Below, one piece after another: positions 9,284-18,987 of a DNA stretch of 64,000 bases. Both the position numbers and the translations under genes were made by a program. The number at the start of each line of letters is the position of its first letter. Position 1 is the stretch's first letter. The DNA is from Kiritimatiellales bacterium. Its GTDB lineage: Bacteria > Verrucomicrobiota > Kiritimatiellia > Kiritimatiellales > Tichowtungiaceae. The stretch is from positions 55,001 through 119,000 of the forward strand of contig JBBADV010000004.1 of assembly GCA_041656295.1 (NCBI GenBank), in the 5' to 3' direction. The notes beneath the pieces are model-generated. The model ran no database searches. It was not told where the DNA came from and worked only from the letters and a program-made list of their open reading frames with translations.

Positions 9284-9919
9284 TTATTTTTTATATTCCA
9301 ACCGGACATTATCAATTCCAAGTCGCGGGGTACTCGCAGTTGTCCCGACATCATACGATGAGAATCCAATATAAACCGGTGTGCCTACATATTTAGCAGG
9401 GACCGTCCACTTGAGTGTATAATCTGTAAATTGCTTACTCAATGTGATGTCTTTGCTTTCCAGAATTGCCAATGCATCTGTCAGTGCAGGATCACTATAC
9501 AGCCCAAAACTGAAGCGTTGCACACCAAACCGTGCATCTGCCAAAGCAACGGTTAATATTAGTTGGTCTCCTGTTTTCAGACGGATCGGTGAGCTTTTCT
9601 CTCCGATTATCTGTTGATACAGATAATTTGGAGATGTGTCTGTACTGTCGGAGTTTTTACGCCCGCAAAGAAATGCGTATTGATCTTTGTCGATCTTACC
9701 GTAGATTGAATGGCTTTGTGGATCACGTTTTGTAATGAGACCCCGTCCACCCTTAGCGGCATCTTTTCCAGAATATTGCCAATCCGCGGGCGTTATGAGC
9801 ATTGGCTTTGTCATTTCATCTATTTCAAAACTATGATTTAATACCTTAACTGGGTCTGTATTGCCGGTCAGTGCAACCAAACACATTATCCATACTATGA
9901 ATTTTGCAGTTTTTTGCAT
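9284..9919 (-). CDS. exported jelly-roll protein, paralogue without anchor
   Basis: A 211-residue protein with a signal peptide (MQKTAKFIVWIMCLVALTGN) and the same domain as its neighbours: NHSFEIDE at the start, QYAFLCGRKN in the middle, TPRLGIDNVRL at the end. It stops right after the domain, so unlike the gene at 8387 it has no PEP-CTERM tail. Start 9919 is chosen because GGAGGGTGATC precedes that ATG; the frame also opens at a GTG six bases upstream. Function is unknown; a carbohydrate-binding accessory to the sialidases is a reasonable guess. Confidence 0.75.
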   Translation of the reverse strand: MQKTAKFIVWIMCLVALTGNTDPVKVLNHSFEIDEMTKPMLITPADWQYSGKDAAKGGRGLITKRDPQSHSIYGKIDKDQYAFLCGRKNSDSTDTSPNYLYQQIIGEKSSPIRLKTGDQLILTVALADARFGVQRFSFGLYSDPALTDALAILESKDITLSKQFTDYTLKWTVPAKYVGTPVYIGFSSYDVGTTASTPRLGIDNVRLEYKK

Positions 9920-9943
9920 GATCACCCTCCTTTCGTTTTTTCT

Positions 9944-11632
9944 TCACATAGAACCCTTAAAAAACTGAGATATATCGACGCCGTCTAAAAGCCATTCTAA
10001 GTTAAATCTGACAAGTTGAATCGCAGATTCAACCCCTTCAGCCCCGCCTTCAAACAACATGTAAATTAAGCCATCAGTCTGTGTGCCCGGACGCCCGGAA
10101 GCCATGCAGGAATAAGCTCCCGGCCCATCATAAATCAGTTTTTTCACCGGCCAGCTTTTTGCCCCGTCGAAACTCACCCAGACGGTTATGTTTCGCCGAT
10201 TCCGCATACCGCCGGTCATCTCCGCATCTAAATTACTGAACAGTATGATATCCTGCCCTTCAAAAGGTAAACGGATTAATCCCCCGTGGCACCCATATGA
10301 ATCGCCAATTAATCCGTCGGGAAGATCTGCCTTGCCGGGGTTTATCCAGGTGCGCCCGGAATCGAAGCTCCAGGCTTCGCGGCGTTTACAATCCGTAGCA
10401 GTATGACAGCGCGAATTGTAATAAATTTCTCCAGTCGACAATTCAACCAGCGCACCCTCTCCTGTTCCAAGAATTGGAAACGGATCACTGGTCTGCCAAT
10501 TTTTTCCGCCGTCATCGCTATACAAAGCGCAATTATAGTGATACGCGCGATATTTTTCGTCGTTTGAGTTTGATGGCGCCGCAATCCGGCTTGGCGATAG
10601 CAGCCGTCTAGGATACGCACCGAATTGAATTGTGATGCCGGATTCTGCAGCAACCGAATTTTGCGGAATACCGTCCGGTGTACCATGTCCAAAGAAGTTT
10701 GGTTCGATATGCATAGTCTCTTGTCTCCAGCTATTCCCATGATCTGTACTGCGCCAAAGGAGACCCTTAGCTGGATTTATATAAAGAATATCGCCGGAAT
10801 TTGTATCCACGATCACATTTCCCTTGGCCCTCTTATCGATTATTTCCAAATCTGTCCAGGTCGCGCCGCCATCTTGGCTGCGACGGAACCCCACATCTGG
10901 AGTATGAAATGCGAGCACTGTTCCGTCTAGCGCAACGACAATATTACGTCCGCCACGACCAATAAATAGCTCTTGCATTTCAAAAAAAGGAATTCTCGGT
11001 TGTGTCGACGCCATTTTTATGCCTTCCGATTTACTCAACCGGATATTGTCAACACCCAATCTTGGTGTAGAAACATCAGAACCGTAGTCTTCCACTTGAA
11101 ATCCAATGTAAAATTTATTCGCGACTTCATTCTTGCCAACAACCCATTCCACAGAAAAATCTCTGAAATTATTCGATAGTGCTACCTCTGTGCCGGTCTT
11201 TAGAGCCAGTGGATTTTTCATCGTTTCATCCGCAAACAAACCAAAATTAAAATTTTCCGGGTCTCCAGCATAGGCGCTTAAAGCAACTGTTAAAACCAGT
11301 TTATCTCCCACTTTTACTTGATGATCAATACGCTGGTATAACCGGTTCGGCACTCCGAAATCGGTTTTATTTTTTTTCCTGGCAGCAATAAATAAGTACT
11401 GTCGTCCGTGTTGTCCGCCTTGGATAACGCCGCAAGCAGAATTTGGGGATCCGGCAGCAATCCAAGTCCACGATTCCCCCGGATTGCCGAGAACGGTTTT
11501 AGAATTCTCCGGTTTTTCAAAGCTGTGATTTTCTACAGGAATCGAGATTGCTCCTGAAATAGAAAATGCTTGAGGTATACCTGCGGAAGCAGACAACAAT
11601 AAAATCATTTGTATAATTTTTTTCATAGTCAT
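9944..11632 (-). CDS. jelly-roll domain fused to a sialidase-like BNR propeller
   Basis: A 562-residue exported protein. A signal peptide is followed by the locus-specific jelly-roll domain (NHSFEKPEN to TPRLGVDNIRL, residues about 33-200). From about 215 comes a sialidase-type propeller with Asp-boxes SQDGGATW, STDHGNSW, SDDGGKNW and SFDGAKSW. The usual RIP motif is not obvious: GRGGRNIVVA stands where it would be expected, so the arginine triad may be rearranged or the enzyme may use another acidic sugar. The fusion links the stand-alone jelly-roll proteins to sialidase function. ATGs at 11632 and 11626 both lack a strong ribosome site. Confidence 0.82.
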   Translation of the reverse strand: MTMKKIIQMILLLSASAGIPQAFSISGAISIPVENHSFEKPENSKTVLGNPGESWTWIAAGSPNSACGVIQGGQHGRQYLFIAARKKNKTDFGVPNRLYQRIDHQVKVGDKLVLTVALSAYAGDPENFNFGLFADETMKNPLALKTGTEVALSNNFRDFSVEWVVGKNEVANKFYIGFQVEDYGSDVSTPRLGVDNIRLSKSEGIKMASTQPRIPFFEMQELFIGRGGRNIVVALDGTVLAFHTPDVGFRRSQDGGATWTDLEIIDKRAKGNVIVDTNSGDILYINPAKGLLWRSTDHGNSWRQETMHIEPNFFGHGTPDGIPQNSVAAESGITIQFGAYPRRLLSPSRIAAPSNSNDEKYRAYHYNCALYSDDGGKNWQTSDPFPILGTGEGALVELSTGEIYYNSRCHTATDCKRREAWSFDSGRTWINPGKADLPDGLIGDSYGCHGGLIRLPFEGQDIILFSNLDAEMTGGMRNRRNITVWVSFDGAKSWPVKKLIYDGPGAYSCMASGRPGTQTDGLIYMLFEGGAEGVESAIQLVRFNLEWLLDGVDISQFFKGSM

Positions 11633-11677
11633 CTTGTTTCTAATTTATCCAACCTAATGCGGTTGTGACACAAATCA

Positions 11678-12337
11678 TCAGTGTATTAAATACAGCGAAA
11701 TTCCATTGCTTTTCCCCAGTGTCAATCGGACGTTATCGATGCCTAGCCGAGGAGTAGAGGCTGTCGTAGCAATATCATCCGCTGAAAACCCGACATAAAC
11801 GGGTGTTCCGGCATAAGCAGCCGTAACTGTCCATGTCAGCTCGTAATCCGTGAAGGTCGTCGTTAATGCAATATCCGTTTGATCTAAAACCATCAGAGCA
11901 TCTGTTAACCCGCTATCACTGTACAAACCAACGCTGAAATTTTGCAGATCATAACGAGATACTGCCAACGCAACTGTCAAAATCAACTGATCCCCCTTCT
12001 TTAAAACAACGGCCGCTCCGGTTCCGCCGATCACCTGCTGATATAGATAATTGGGAGATGTGTCTGTACTGCCAGAGTTTTTACGCCCGCAAAGAAACAC
12101 GTATTGATTCCCATCGATCGCTCCGGAAACACTGTGTTGATTATCATTAGTCGGAATAAGTCCCTTCGCCCCATTAGGGGCATCTGTGGCAAGTATCGAC
12201 CATCCGTCCGGCAATGTAACCGTTGCCGCGACAACAGGATCACTTTCAAAACTATGATTGATAATCGGAATAGGATCAGAAAATATCAAAACAGGCAGCA
12301 TTAAAATCACTCGTCCATATTTTACTATAAAATTCAT
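11678..12337 (-). CDS. exported jelly-roll protein, near-identical in blocks to the 8387-9103 gene
   Basis: A 219-residue protein with a signal peptide (MNFIVKYGRVILMLPVLIFS) and one jelly-roll domain, ending shortly after TPRLGIDNVRL without a PEP-CTERM tail. The DNA from about 11731 to 11950 and from about 12085 to 12215 is almost identical to 8478-8700 and 8830-8960, while the stretch between and both ends differ more. That mosaic suggests recent duplication or gene conversion. ACAGGAGAGCTA precedes the ATG. Confidence 0.75.
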   Translation of the reverse strand: MNFIVKYGRVILMLPVLIFSDPIPIINHSFESDPVVAATVTLPDGWSILATDAPNGAKGLIPTNDNQHSVSGAIDGNQYVFLCGRKNSGSTDTSPNYLYQQVIGGTGAAVVLKKGDQLILTVALAVSRYDLQNFSVGLYSDSGLTDALMVLDQTDIALTTTFTDYELTWTVTAAYAGTPVYVGFSADDIATTASTPRLGIDNVRLTLGKSNGISLYLIH

Positions 12338-12447
12338 TAGCTCTCCTGTGTATTATTGCAAATTGGTGCGCATACTGTCCCTCTTTTTTACCAACAGCAC
12401 AACATCAACGAACTGGTGAACATTACTTACCGATCAAGGTTATTATT

Positions 12448-13698
12448 TTAGCGTGTACCGTCACAACGGCAGCAGACTCGATGACAGATTTTACAGGCGT
12501 CTTTCAGCAAAATTATTCCGTTCTGCAGCCATTCCATATTAAATCGCACAAATTGCAACTCATCCCAATAATGGGTACTGCCTTGCGGTCCTCTTTCGTA
12601 AACTAGCCCAATTGTTCCATCAGGAAGTACCGTCATATCGGAATAAGAAGAGGGGTGTTCCCAGATTGTGTGTCCACCGATCCAGTTGTTTCCGCCGTCC
12701 TGACTGAACCGCACTGTCATATTATACCGTCCGTAAGGATGCTTCTCCTCGCGATAGCGGCTGGCTGGATTTGAAAAAAGCAGCAATTTGTTGTCATAAT
12801 TGATAATACTTGCATGACATTGTACTGTCGGAATTTTTTCCCCGGCGAGGGTGTAGGACTCCCAAGCTTCTCCGCCATCGCGACTCTGCGCAAACCGGCG
12901 GCTTAAGCGATTCGGGCGCCGGCTGTTGTCTGGATCTCGCATGCTAATGAAAAGACGTCCGTCGGGAAGTTCAACCAACTGGCACTCATTCCCCTCACCA
13001 ACCGTTCCGCCCAGTTTCCAGGTTGCGCCATGATCGTCGCTGAAAAAGACATGTGACCGGTGCCCGCCATTCTCCATATGACGTGCGGGAATAATGAGGC
13101 GCCCTTTATGCGGAAACTGTTTTTTCTGGATTCCGGCGGCGCCGGGACCAACCCCGTAACGTTGAAACCAGTTCCGTTCCCAAGTTTGAATTTTATCTCG
13201 AGTTGAAGTGCCCGGTGGCACAAAAACAATTTGATTCTTGCCGGCGTTATAGTCATCCCATTCCGGTGCAACAACTGATGAATGAATTTCATAAGGTTTG
13301 CACCATGTATACATATTATCATCACTATGCATTGTGTAATAGCGTTTTTTATCCCGTAAGAAAAATATCCAAATCCTTCCTTTTTCTAGATCAATAACAG
13401 GAGTTATGTCCGCACAGGTTTCGTATCCCGGATCGTATACAATTATTTCTTTACTCCATGTTTTTCCCAAATCCGAGCTGCGTTTCATTACAATATCAGT
13501 ATCACCGATATCAAGAATCCCATGATTCCGTTTTTCTGCAAAAACAAGTAAATCGCCATTCGGGGCGGTTATAATCGACGGAATCCGGTAATTGGGATGG
13601 TTGTTGGGATACATTCCCCATAGTGTCGTTGTCTCAAACAACGGTTCGGCGGAGACACAAAAAACCGACAATATTAGTAACCAGAAAAAATTTTGCAT
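12448..13698 (-). CDS. exo-alpha-sialidase (GH33), exported
   Basis: Sialidase of 416 residues from the chosen start. It has a signal peptide (MQNFFWLLILSVFCVSA), YRIP at 37-40, and Asp-boxes SSDLGKTW, SDDHGATW, SRDGGEAW and SQDGGNNW. The frame opens at 13803, but the ATG at 13698 has AGGAG at good spacing and begins the signal peptide, so the upstream 35 codons are probably untranslated. The gene lies farthest upstream in the minus-strand sialic acid cluster and is only distantly related to the one at 7203, so the two may differ in linkage preference. Confidence 0.93.
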   Translation of the reverse strand: MQNFFWLLILSVFCVSAEPLFETTTLWGMYPNNHPNYRIPSIITAPNGDLLVFAEKRNHGILDIGDTDIVMKRSSDLGKTWSKEIIVYDPGYETCADITPVIDLEKGRIWIFFLRDKKRYYTMHSDDNMYTWCKPYEIHSSVVAPEWDDYNAGKNQIVFVPPGTSTRDKIQTWERNWFQRYGVGPGAAGIQKKQFPHKGRLIIPARHMENGGHRSHVFFSDDHGATWKLGGTVGEGNECQLVELPDGRLFISMRDPDNSRRPNRLSRRFAQSRDGGEAWESYTLAGEKIPTVQCHASIINYDNKLLLFSNPASRYREEKHPYGRYNMTVRFSQDGGNNWIGGHTIWEHPSSYSDMTVLPDGTIGLVYERGPQGSTHYWDELQFVRFNMEWLQNGIILLKDACKICHRVCCRCDGTR

Positions 13699-14072
13699 TG
13701 ATTTAACTCCTGCTAGTTTTATTTTTATCCCCATAACGTTCCAAACTCTAAACCTGAAATTTACAGTTAAGAAAACCGGATGAAAAAAATTCATCAATGC
13801 CAAATATCTGGTGAAAACATATTACCGCTAATTTTAAATGATGAGAGTTTTTTCATTAATTTATTGTTGATGGAATACACGGTACATTCTGAAATTTTAT
13901 CCTTTAATGTAATCCGCACTGTACAAAATTTGCCATATGATAGAGTTGGTCATCTCATGAGAACTGTAGCATGGTATAAATCCTGAACGTGCGTTGAGTT
14001 TTGCGGTCAAAAAATCCAATTGAAATCTACAGGTATTTTGGGATAATCGCCGGAATTTTAAGGAATTAAATT
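13699..14072. other. divergent intergenic region between sialidase and clpC
   Basis: About 370 bp, AT-rich, holding the 5' regions of the sialidase (leftward) and clpC (rightward). A 68-codon open frame on the plus strand (13780-13986) has no family resemblance and no convincing start signal, so it is not called. No clear promoter or operator could be fixed by eye. Confidence 0.5.
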
Positions 14073-16547
14073 ATGGATAATTTCACACCAAGAGCACAGC
14101 GTGTGCTGCATCTGGCGCGCAAAGAGGCGGAACGGTTTAATCATAATTATGTCGGGACGGAACACATCCTGCTGGGACTGGTCGCACTCGGTGACGGCGT
14201 GGCGGTGAGCGTACTGCAGTCGCTCGGCGTCGATTTACAGTCACTGCGCATCGAGGTGGAAAAGGCCGTCGGCACCGGGTCGGACACAAAAATGACCGGC
14301 AATATTCCATTCACGCCGCGCGCGAAAAAAGTGCTGGCGCTGGCAACGAGTGAAGGGCGTTCGCTGAATCACAGTTATGTCGGCACTGAACATATCCTGC
14401 TCGGGCTGCTGCGCGAAGGTGAAGGTATTGCCGCGCGCGTACTTGAAAATATGGGGGTTGATCTCGACGAGGCGCGTGAAGAGGTGATGGCGATGCTCGA
14501 TCCGGATTATGACGGCTCCATGGGTGCCGGCGAAGAGAGTGCCGCCGGATTCAATCCCGCCGGCGCCGCACCGCAGAAATCGGGCGATAAACAGGCGGTA
14601 AAAACGCCGGCGCTGAATGCGTTCGGCCGCGACTTGACGGCGATGGCAAAAAAGGGCGAGCTCGATCCGGTGATCGGCCGCGCAAATGAAATTGAACGCG
14701 TCATCCAGATTCTCTGCCGGCGCACCAAGAATAATCCGGTGCTGCTCGGCGAAGCAGGCGTCGGGAAAACAGCGATTGCCGAAGGACTCGCTCAGGCGAT
14801 TGCCAACGGCACGGTGCCGCAGCTTCTCGCCGATAAAAAAGTGGTGACGCTCGACCTTGCGCTGATGGTTGCCGGCACAAAATATCGCGGGCAGTTTGAG
14901 GAACGCATCAAAGCGGTGATGGACGAAATCCGCAAAGCCAAAAATATTCTGCTGTTCCTCGACGAACTGCACACCATCGTCGGCGCCGGTTCGGCGGAAG
15001 GTACGATGGATGCAGCGAATATTATTAAACCGGCGCTGTCGCGCGGCGAAATGCAGTGCATCGGCGCAACCACGCTGAACGAATACCGCAAGTCGATCGA
15101 AAAAGATGCGGCGCTCGAACGCCGGTTTCAAACGGTGATTGTGAATGAACCGACGATTGAAGAAACAGTGCAGATTTTAACCGGTATCCGTCCGAAATAT
15201 GAAGATCACCACTTTTGTAAAATCACCGACGCAGCGCTGGAAGCGGCGGCGAAACTTTCGGCGCGTTATCTGCCGGACCGGTTTCTGCCGGATAAGGCGA
15301 TCGATCTGATGGATGAAGCCGGCGCGCGCAGTCACATTGCACACATGGTGAAGCCGCCGGAATTTCAGGAGATCCGCCAGCGGATTCTCGACGCGCAGCA
15401 GAAAAAGGATATTGCGATCCGCGACCAGAAATTTGAAGAGGCCGCCGCACAGCGCGACGCCGAACGCAAGGCAAAAGAAGAGCTCGATACCGCGCTGAAA
15501 GAGTGGGAGTCCGAACGCAAAGAGAATCTCTCCATAGTGGATGAAGAGGAGATCCGCGTGATCGTTTCCAAATGGACCGGCGTGCCGGTGGATAAAATGG
15601 GCGAGCAGGCGCTGGCTAAGCTGCTCCAGATGGAAGAGGAGATCGAGAAGACCGTGATCGGACAGAATGAAGCGGTATCCGCCATTTCGCGCGCCCTGCG
15701 CCGTTCGCGCGCCGAACTGAAAGATCCGCGCCGGCCGATCGGCTCCTTTGCATTTCTCGGCCCGACCGGCGTCGGCAAAACCATGCTGGCGAAGGAACTG
15801 GCGCGGTATATGTTTGATGATCAGGATTCGCTGATTCAGATTGATATGTCTGAATATATGGAAAAATTTTCGGCGTCGCGGCTTGTCGGTTCTCCGCCGG
15901 GCTATGTCGGCCACGAAGAGGGCGGGCAGCTCACCGAACGCGTGCGCCGGCGTCCGTATTCCGTGGTGCTGTTCGATGAAGTTGAAAAGGCGCATCCGGA
16001 TGTGATGCACATGCTGCTGCAAATTCTTGAAGAAGGGCGTTTAACCGACAGCCTCGGACGCAGCGTTGATTTTCGTAATACGATTATTATCATGACCTCG
16101 AATGTCGGTGCGACGCACTCGGCAAAGTCCGGACTGGGCTTTGCGCCGGTCAGCGAGGAAAACGATTACGAAAAACTGCGTAATGCCATGCTCGCCGCCA
16201 GCAAAGAAATCTTTAAGCCGGAGCTCATCAACCGCCTGACTGACATTATTGTATTCCGGCAGCTGACGAGAAAAGATATCGAAGCCATCCTTGACCTCGA
16301 AATTGCGCAGGTTCAGGAACGCATTGATGCCCGCGGAATTAAATTAAATCTCACCGCTGCCGCGAAACAGTATCTGATTCACAAAGGATTTGATAAGGCT
16401 TACGGTGCACGGCAGTTGCGCCGGTCGGTCGAACGCAACCTTGAAGATCCGCTGGCGGAAGCCATTCTGCGCAGTGAAATCGCAAGCGATAAAACTGTTA
16501 CAGTGGATGCCGCAGAGGATAAATTAACATTCACGCCGGCAGACTAG
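14073..16547 (+). CDS. clpC: ATP-dependent Clp protease ATP-binding subunit ClpC
   Basis: AAA+ unfoldase of 824 residues that feeds substrates to ClpP. Domains in order: a double Clp N-domain (about 1-145, each half containing [12 protein letters not shown] or [12 protein letters not shown]), the first AAA module with Walker A GEAGVGKT and Walker B LLFLDEL, a UVR-type coiled middle region (about 415-450), and the second AAA module with GPTGVGKT and [12 protein letters not shown]. The C-terminal ClpB-D2 domain ends with LTFTPAD. AAGGAAT lies before the ATG. Length is normal for ClpC and shorter than ClpB, which has a longer middle coiled coil. Confidence 0.96.
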   Translation: MDNFTPRAQRVLHLARKEAERFNHNYVGTEHILLGLVALGDGVAVSVLQSLGVDLQSLRIEVEKAVGTGSDTKMTGNIPFTPRAKKVLALATSEGRSLNHSYVGTEHILLGLLREGEGIAARVLENMGVDLDEAREEVMAMLDPDYDGSMGAGEESAAGFNPAGAAPQKSGDKQAVKTPALNAFGRDLTAMAKKGELDPVIGRANEIERVIQILCRRTKNNPVLLGEAGVGKTAIAEGLAQAIANGTVPQLLADKKVVTLDLALMVAGTKYRGQFEERIKAVMDEIRKAKNILLFLDELHTIVGAGSAEGTMDAANIIKPALSRGEMQCIGATTLNEYRKSIEKDAALERRFQTVIVNEPTIEETVQILTGIRPKYEDHHFCKITDAALEAAAKLSARYLPDRFLPDKAIDLMDEAGARSHIAHMVKPPEFQEIRQRILDAQQKKDIAIRDQKFEEAAAQRDAERKAKEELDTALKEWESERKENLSIVDEEEIRVIVSKWTGVPVDKMGEQALAKLLQMEEEIEKTVIGQNEAVSAISRALRRSRAELKDPRRPIGSFAFLGPTGVGKTMLAKELARYMFDDQDSLIQIDMSEYMEKFSASRLVGSPPGYVGHEEGGQLTERVRRRPYSVVLFDEVEKAHPDVMHMLLQILEEGRLTDSLGRSVDFRNTIIIMTSNVGATHSAKSGLGFAPVSEENDYEKLRNAMLAASKEIFKPELINRLTDIIVFRQLTRKDIEAILDLEIAQVQERIDARGIKLNLTAAAKQYLIHKGFDKAYGARQLRRSVERNLEDPLAEAILRSEIASDKTVTVDAAEDKLTFTPAD

Positions 16548-16602
16548 TTTTACAGAAGACAACGAAGGCAGACAACGCTTTGTTTTCTTCCGTTAAAATC
16601 TC

Positions 16603-17004
16603 ATGAAACCGCCCATTACAGAACCGGATGTCTGGAGATATATTCTGCCGGACGGCTGGGAAATTCTCGCCGGAAAGACGGACGCCGACAACGATCGGCT
16701 CAGTTTAAGAGCTGCGCGTCCGAATGATTACTGGTTTCATGTCCGCGGACTGCCCGGCAGTCATGTGATTTTGTGCAGCGCGACCGGTGAAGCGCCGGGG
16801 AATCATCTGATAAAAACCGCCGCTGCTGTGGCTGCGTGGCATAGTAATGCACGGACTGCCGGAACGGTCTCAGTATCCTGCACACAGGTCAAAAATGTCT
16901 CCAAGCCGCGCGGCACAAAGCCAGGAACCGTTACCATCAAAAAAGAAAAAACGATCAGGATAAAACCGGCGCTGCCATCGGTAGCCCGGGACACCCCGGC
17001 TTAG
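16603..17004 (+). CDS. stand-alone NFACT-R (DUF814) domain protein
   Basis: A 133-residue basic protein made almost only of the NFACT RNA-binding domain found at the C-terminus of RqcH/Rqc2/Tae2. Visible marks are GWEILAGKTDADNDRLSL, the core NDYWFHVRGLPGSHVIL and the lysine-rich VKNVSKPRGTKPGTV. The N-terminal parts of RqcH are absent, so it cannot be a full ribosome quality-control factor. Single-domain forms are known in bacteria and presumably bind RNA or ribosomes. It follows clpC by 55 bp and precedes tmRNA on the opposite strand, so three quality-control-related genes sit together. Confidence 0.85.
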   Translation: MKPPITEPDVWRYILPDGWEILAGKTDADNDRLSLRAARPNDYWFHVRGLPGSHVILCSATGEAPGNHLIKTAAAVAAWHSNARTAGTVSVSCTQVKNVSKPRGTKPGTVTIKKEKTIRIKPALPSVARDTPA

Positions 17005-17045
17005 GGCTTTTATTCATTATCAAGAAAGCACGCTCATCCAAAAAC

Positions 17046-17401
17046 TGGTGGAGGCGGCGGGATTTGAACCCGCGTCCGAATAAGAGTCACAGCAGCGTCT
17101 ACGTGTGTAGTCAACCTTTAAAGGATTCGCCCCCGCAGCTGCCGGTTAACATGGCCACCTTGGTCGCTAGGGTCCTGTTATTTCTTGCGCCGCCGCCCGG
17201 ACTCCCGGCTTTGGCGCCAGCCTGCTGTCGTCGTTTCTGTCCCCTAACAGGCATCAGGGCAGAAACGTCGCGCCGTCAATTAGGCAGCGAGTGCGTACTC
17301 TTCAGTAGCATTTATTGTTCGGGCTCCTTTTTACGAGGCCAGGAGACCAACCTCGACACGCGGCGGAAGCTTCAACTTACCCGTCGAAACCAGTCGCCCC
17401 C
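17046..17401 (-). ncRNA. ssrA: transfer-messenger RNA (tmRNA)
   Basis: The complement begins GGGGGCGACTGGTTTCGACG, the conserved tmRNA 5' end, and finishes with a tRNA-like T-arm (GGTTCAAATCC) and encoded CCA (17046-17048). The 5' and 3' ends form a 7-bp acceptor stem. The tag frame lies at 17280-17309 and reads ATEEYALAA then stop, if the resume codon is GCT. The final ALAA is the usual ClpXP/ClpAP degron. Length is 356 nt. tmRNA frees stalled ribosomes with SmpB, which is not in this window. Confidence 0.96.
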
Positions 17402-17486
17402 TCTTCTATAAAACGCAGCAAATCTCTCATAAAGAACAGAATAATGGAAGAGAGGAATGATGGAATGTTGAAAATGGATTAATCCG

Positions 17487-17584
17487 GGTAGATTGTAAAC
17501 GCCAGTGTCCGGTTGGATGCGGAAAAATTCCATAACGGAATGAACCTTTCTTCATTCGGCAAAACAAAGGAAAGGGACATCGGC
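17487..17584 (+). repeat. IS30-family terminal fragment (transposase 5' end side)
   Basis: About 98 bp matching, in inverse orientation, the end of the intact element that lies upstream of its transposase (55800-55900). It begins GGTAGATTGTAAACGCCAG and includes the sequence up to a few bases before the transposase start codon, where similarity stops. No transposase coding part remains. It is a solo end, lying between tmRNA and the FadL-like gene. Confidence 0.82.
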
Positions 17585-17733
17585 TAAAATCCCCATATAA
17601 TCAGACTGTACGAATCATACATCCATATCGGCTCAAAGCAGATGAACAAAAAAACAGAAAAAATAAAATTCCGCTTGCAGTCGGGCAAGTAACGCTGTCA
17701 AGTATAAATCTTTTAACAGGGGAACTAGAGCTT

Positions 17734-18987
17734 ATGAAAAACAGTAAAAAAAACGGGCGGGTCTGGCTGGTGGCCGGGGTAGTGGTAACTGGTTTAGTGT
17801 TGCAGGCAAATGCCACCAACGGTGATATTCTGGAGGGTATTGGAGCGGTATCCGGCGGCATGGGGGGTACGGGCGTGGCCGCACCGCAGGACGGTATCTC
17901 AGCCATAGTAAACAATCCGGCGGGGTTATCTTTTTTGCCGGGCTCGGAGTTGCATGAAGTTAATATTGGAATTACTTTCTTTCGGCCACATGTGCGCGCC
18001 AGATTGCGCACTCCAGCCGGAACATACTCCGGCGGCAGTGATGATCCAACTTCGTATATTCCCTACATGAGCTATACCCAGCCGCTGAATGAACGGTGGG
18101 CGGCAGGATTTGCCGCTTATGGCATCTCAGGCATGGGAGTGGATTATAAGAAACGCCCATGGGATCTGGATGGCGACCCCTCCAATGGTTATGAAGGCGC
18201 GGTTTATACCAAGTTCGCCAGCATGAAGTTTGCCCCGGCACTCTCATACAAGATCACAGATTCGCTTTCTATCGGCATCTCACCGCATTTTAATTACAGT
18301 ACTCTGAGTATCGGGCAGGGTGAGGTGGATGATGTGAGCTTCGGCGGTTCGATCGGCTTGTTGCAGCGCATTGGAGATTGGAACCTGGGGCTCTCATATA
18401 CCTCGCCGCAGAAGGCCAGATTCAAAGGGGTGTATAATTTCGATGAGTTTCTGGGCGATACCCGCAAAGACACGCTGGTTTTGGAGCAGCCCGCTGTTTA
18501 CGGCGCCGGTGCAGCCTGGGAGCCGAATGATCAATGGCTGATTGCCTTTGACATCAAGCGGTTGATGTGGGGTGAAGCGGATGGATATGGCGATTTTGAC
18601 TGGGAAAATCAGTGGGTTTATGCTGTTGGAGCTCGCTATCGGCTGACCTCTTCATGGGATTTACGCGCCGGCTTCAACTACTCCCGCAATCCAGTCAAGG
18701 AGCATCGAGGCTGGGATCCAATGGGAATGACCAGCGTGCAGGGTAAATATGTTCCTACGATGGGGTATGAACTGCTGCGCACTGTGGCTTTTCCAGCGAT
18801 TGTCGAGACCCACATCACCCTGGGCGCCGGATATCACATCAATGAAAATCTGCTGCTGAATGTGGCGTATATGCATGCTTTCGAGAAGCACAGCAGCAGC
18901 AGCGGCAGCACCCCTGGCGGCGATTATAACTTTAAGTCATCTCTGTACGAAGATTCGCTTACCATCGGCCTGACATGGCTCTTCTGA
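17734..18987 (+). CDS. FadL/TodX/OMPP1-family outer-membrane transport protein
   Basis: A 417-residue outer-membrane beta-barrel of the family that moves hydrophobic compounds such as fatty acids. It has a signal peptide (WLVAGVVVTGLVLQANA), then the family's N-terminal hatch segment with GAVSGGMGGTGVAAPQDGIS and the NNPAGLSFL motif (about residues 58-66). Alternating amphipathic strands follow, and the last residue is aromatic (TWLF), as expected for BAM-assembled barrels. Length matches FadL. AGGGGAACTAG lies upstream of the ATG. No partner genes adjoin it. Confidence 0.9.
   Translation: MKNSKKNGRVWLVAGVVVTGLVLQANATNGDILEGIGAVSGGMGGTGVAAPQDGISAIVNNPAGLSFLPGSELHEVNIGITFFRPHVRARLRTPAGTYSGGSDDPTSYIPYMSYTQPLNERWAAGFAAYGISGMGVDYKKRPWDLDGDPSNGYEGAVYTKFASMKFAPALSYKITDSLSIGISPHFNYSTLSIGQGEVDDVSFGGSIGLLQRIGDWNLGLSYTSPQKARFKGVYNFDEFLGDTRKDTLVLEQPAVYGAGAAWEPNDQWLIAFDIKRLMWGEADGYGDFDWENQWVYAVGARYRLTSSWDLRAGFNYSRNPVKEHRGWDPMGMTSVQGKYVPTMGYELLRTVAFPAIVETHITLGAGYHINENLLLNVAYMHAFEKHSSSSGSTPGGDYNFKSSLYEDSLTIGLTWLF

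Noticed and set aside
13780..13986. 68-codon frame between the sialidase and clpC
   Set aside because: No ribosome site, no family pattern, AT-rich low-information composition.
14241..16093. Long minus-strand frames across clpC
   Set aside because: Antisense shadows of a well-conserved gene in GC-rich codon pattern; no domain features.
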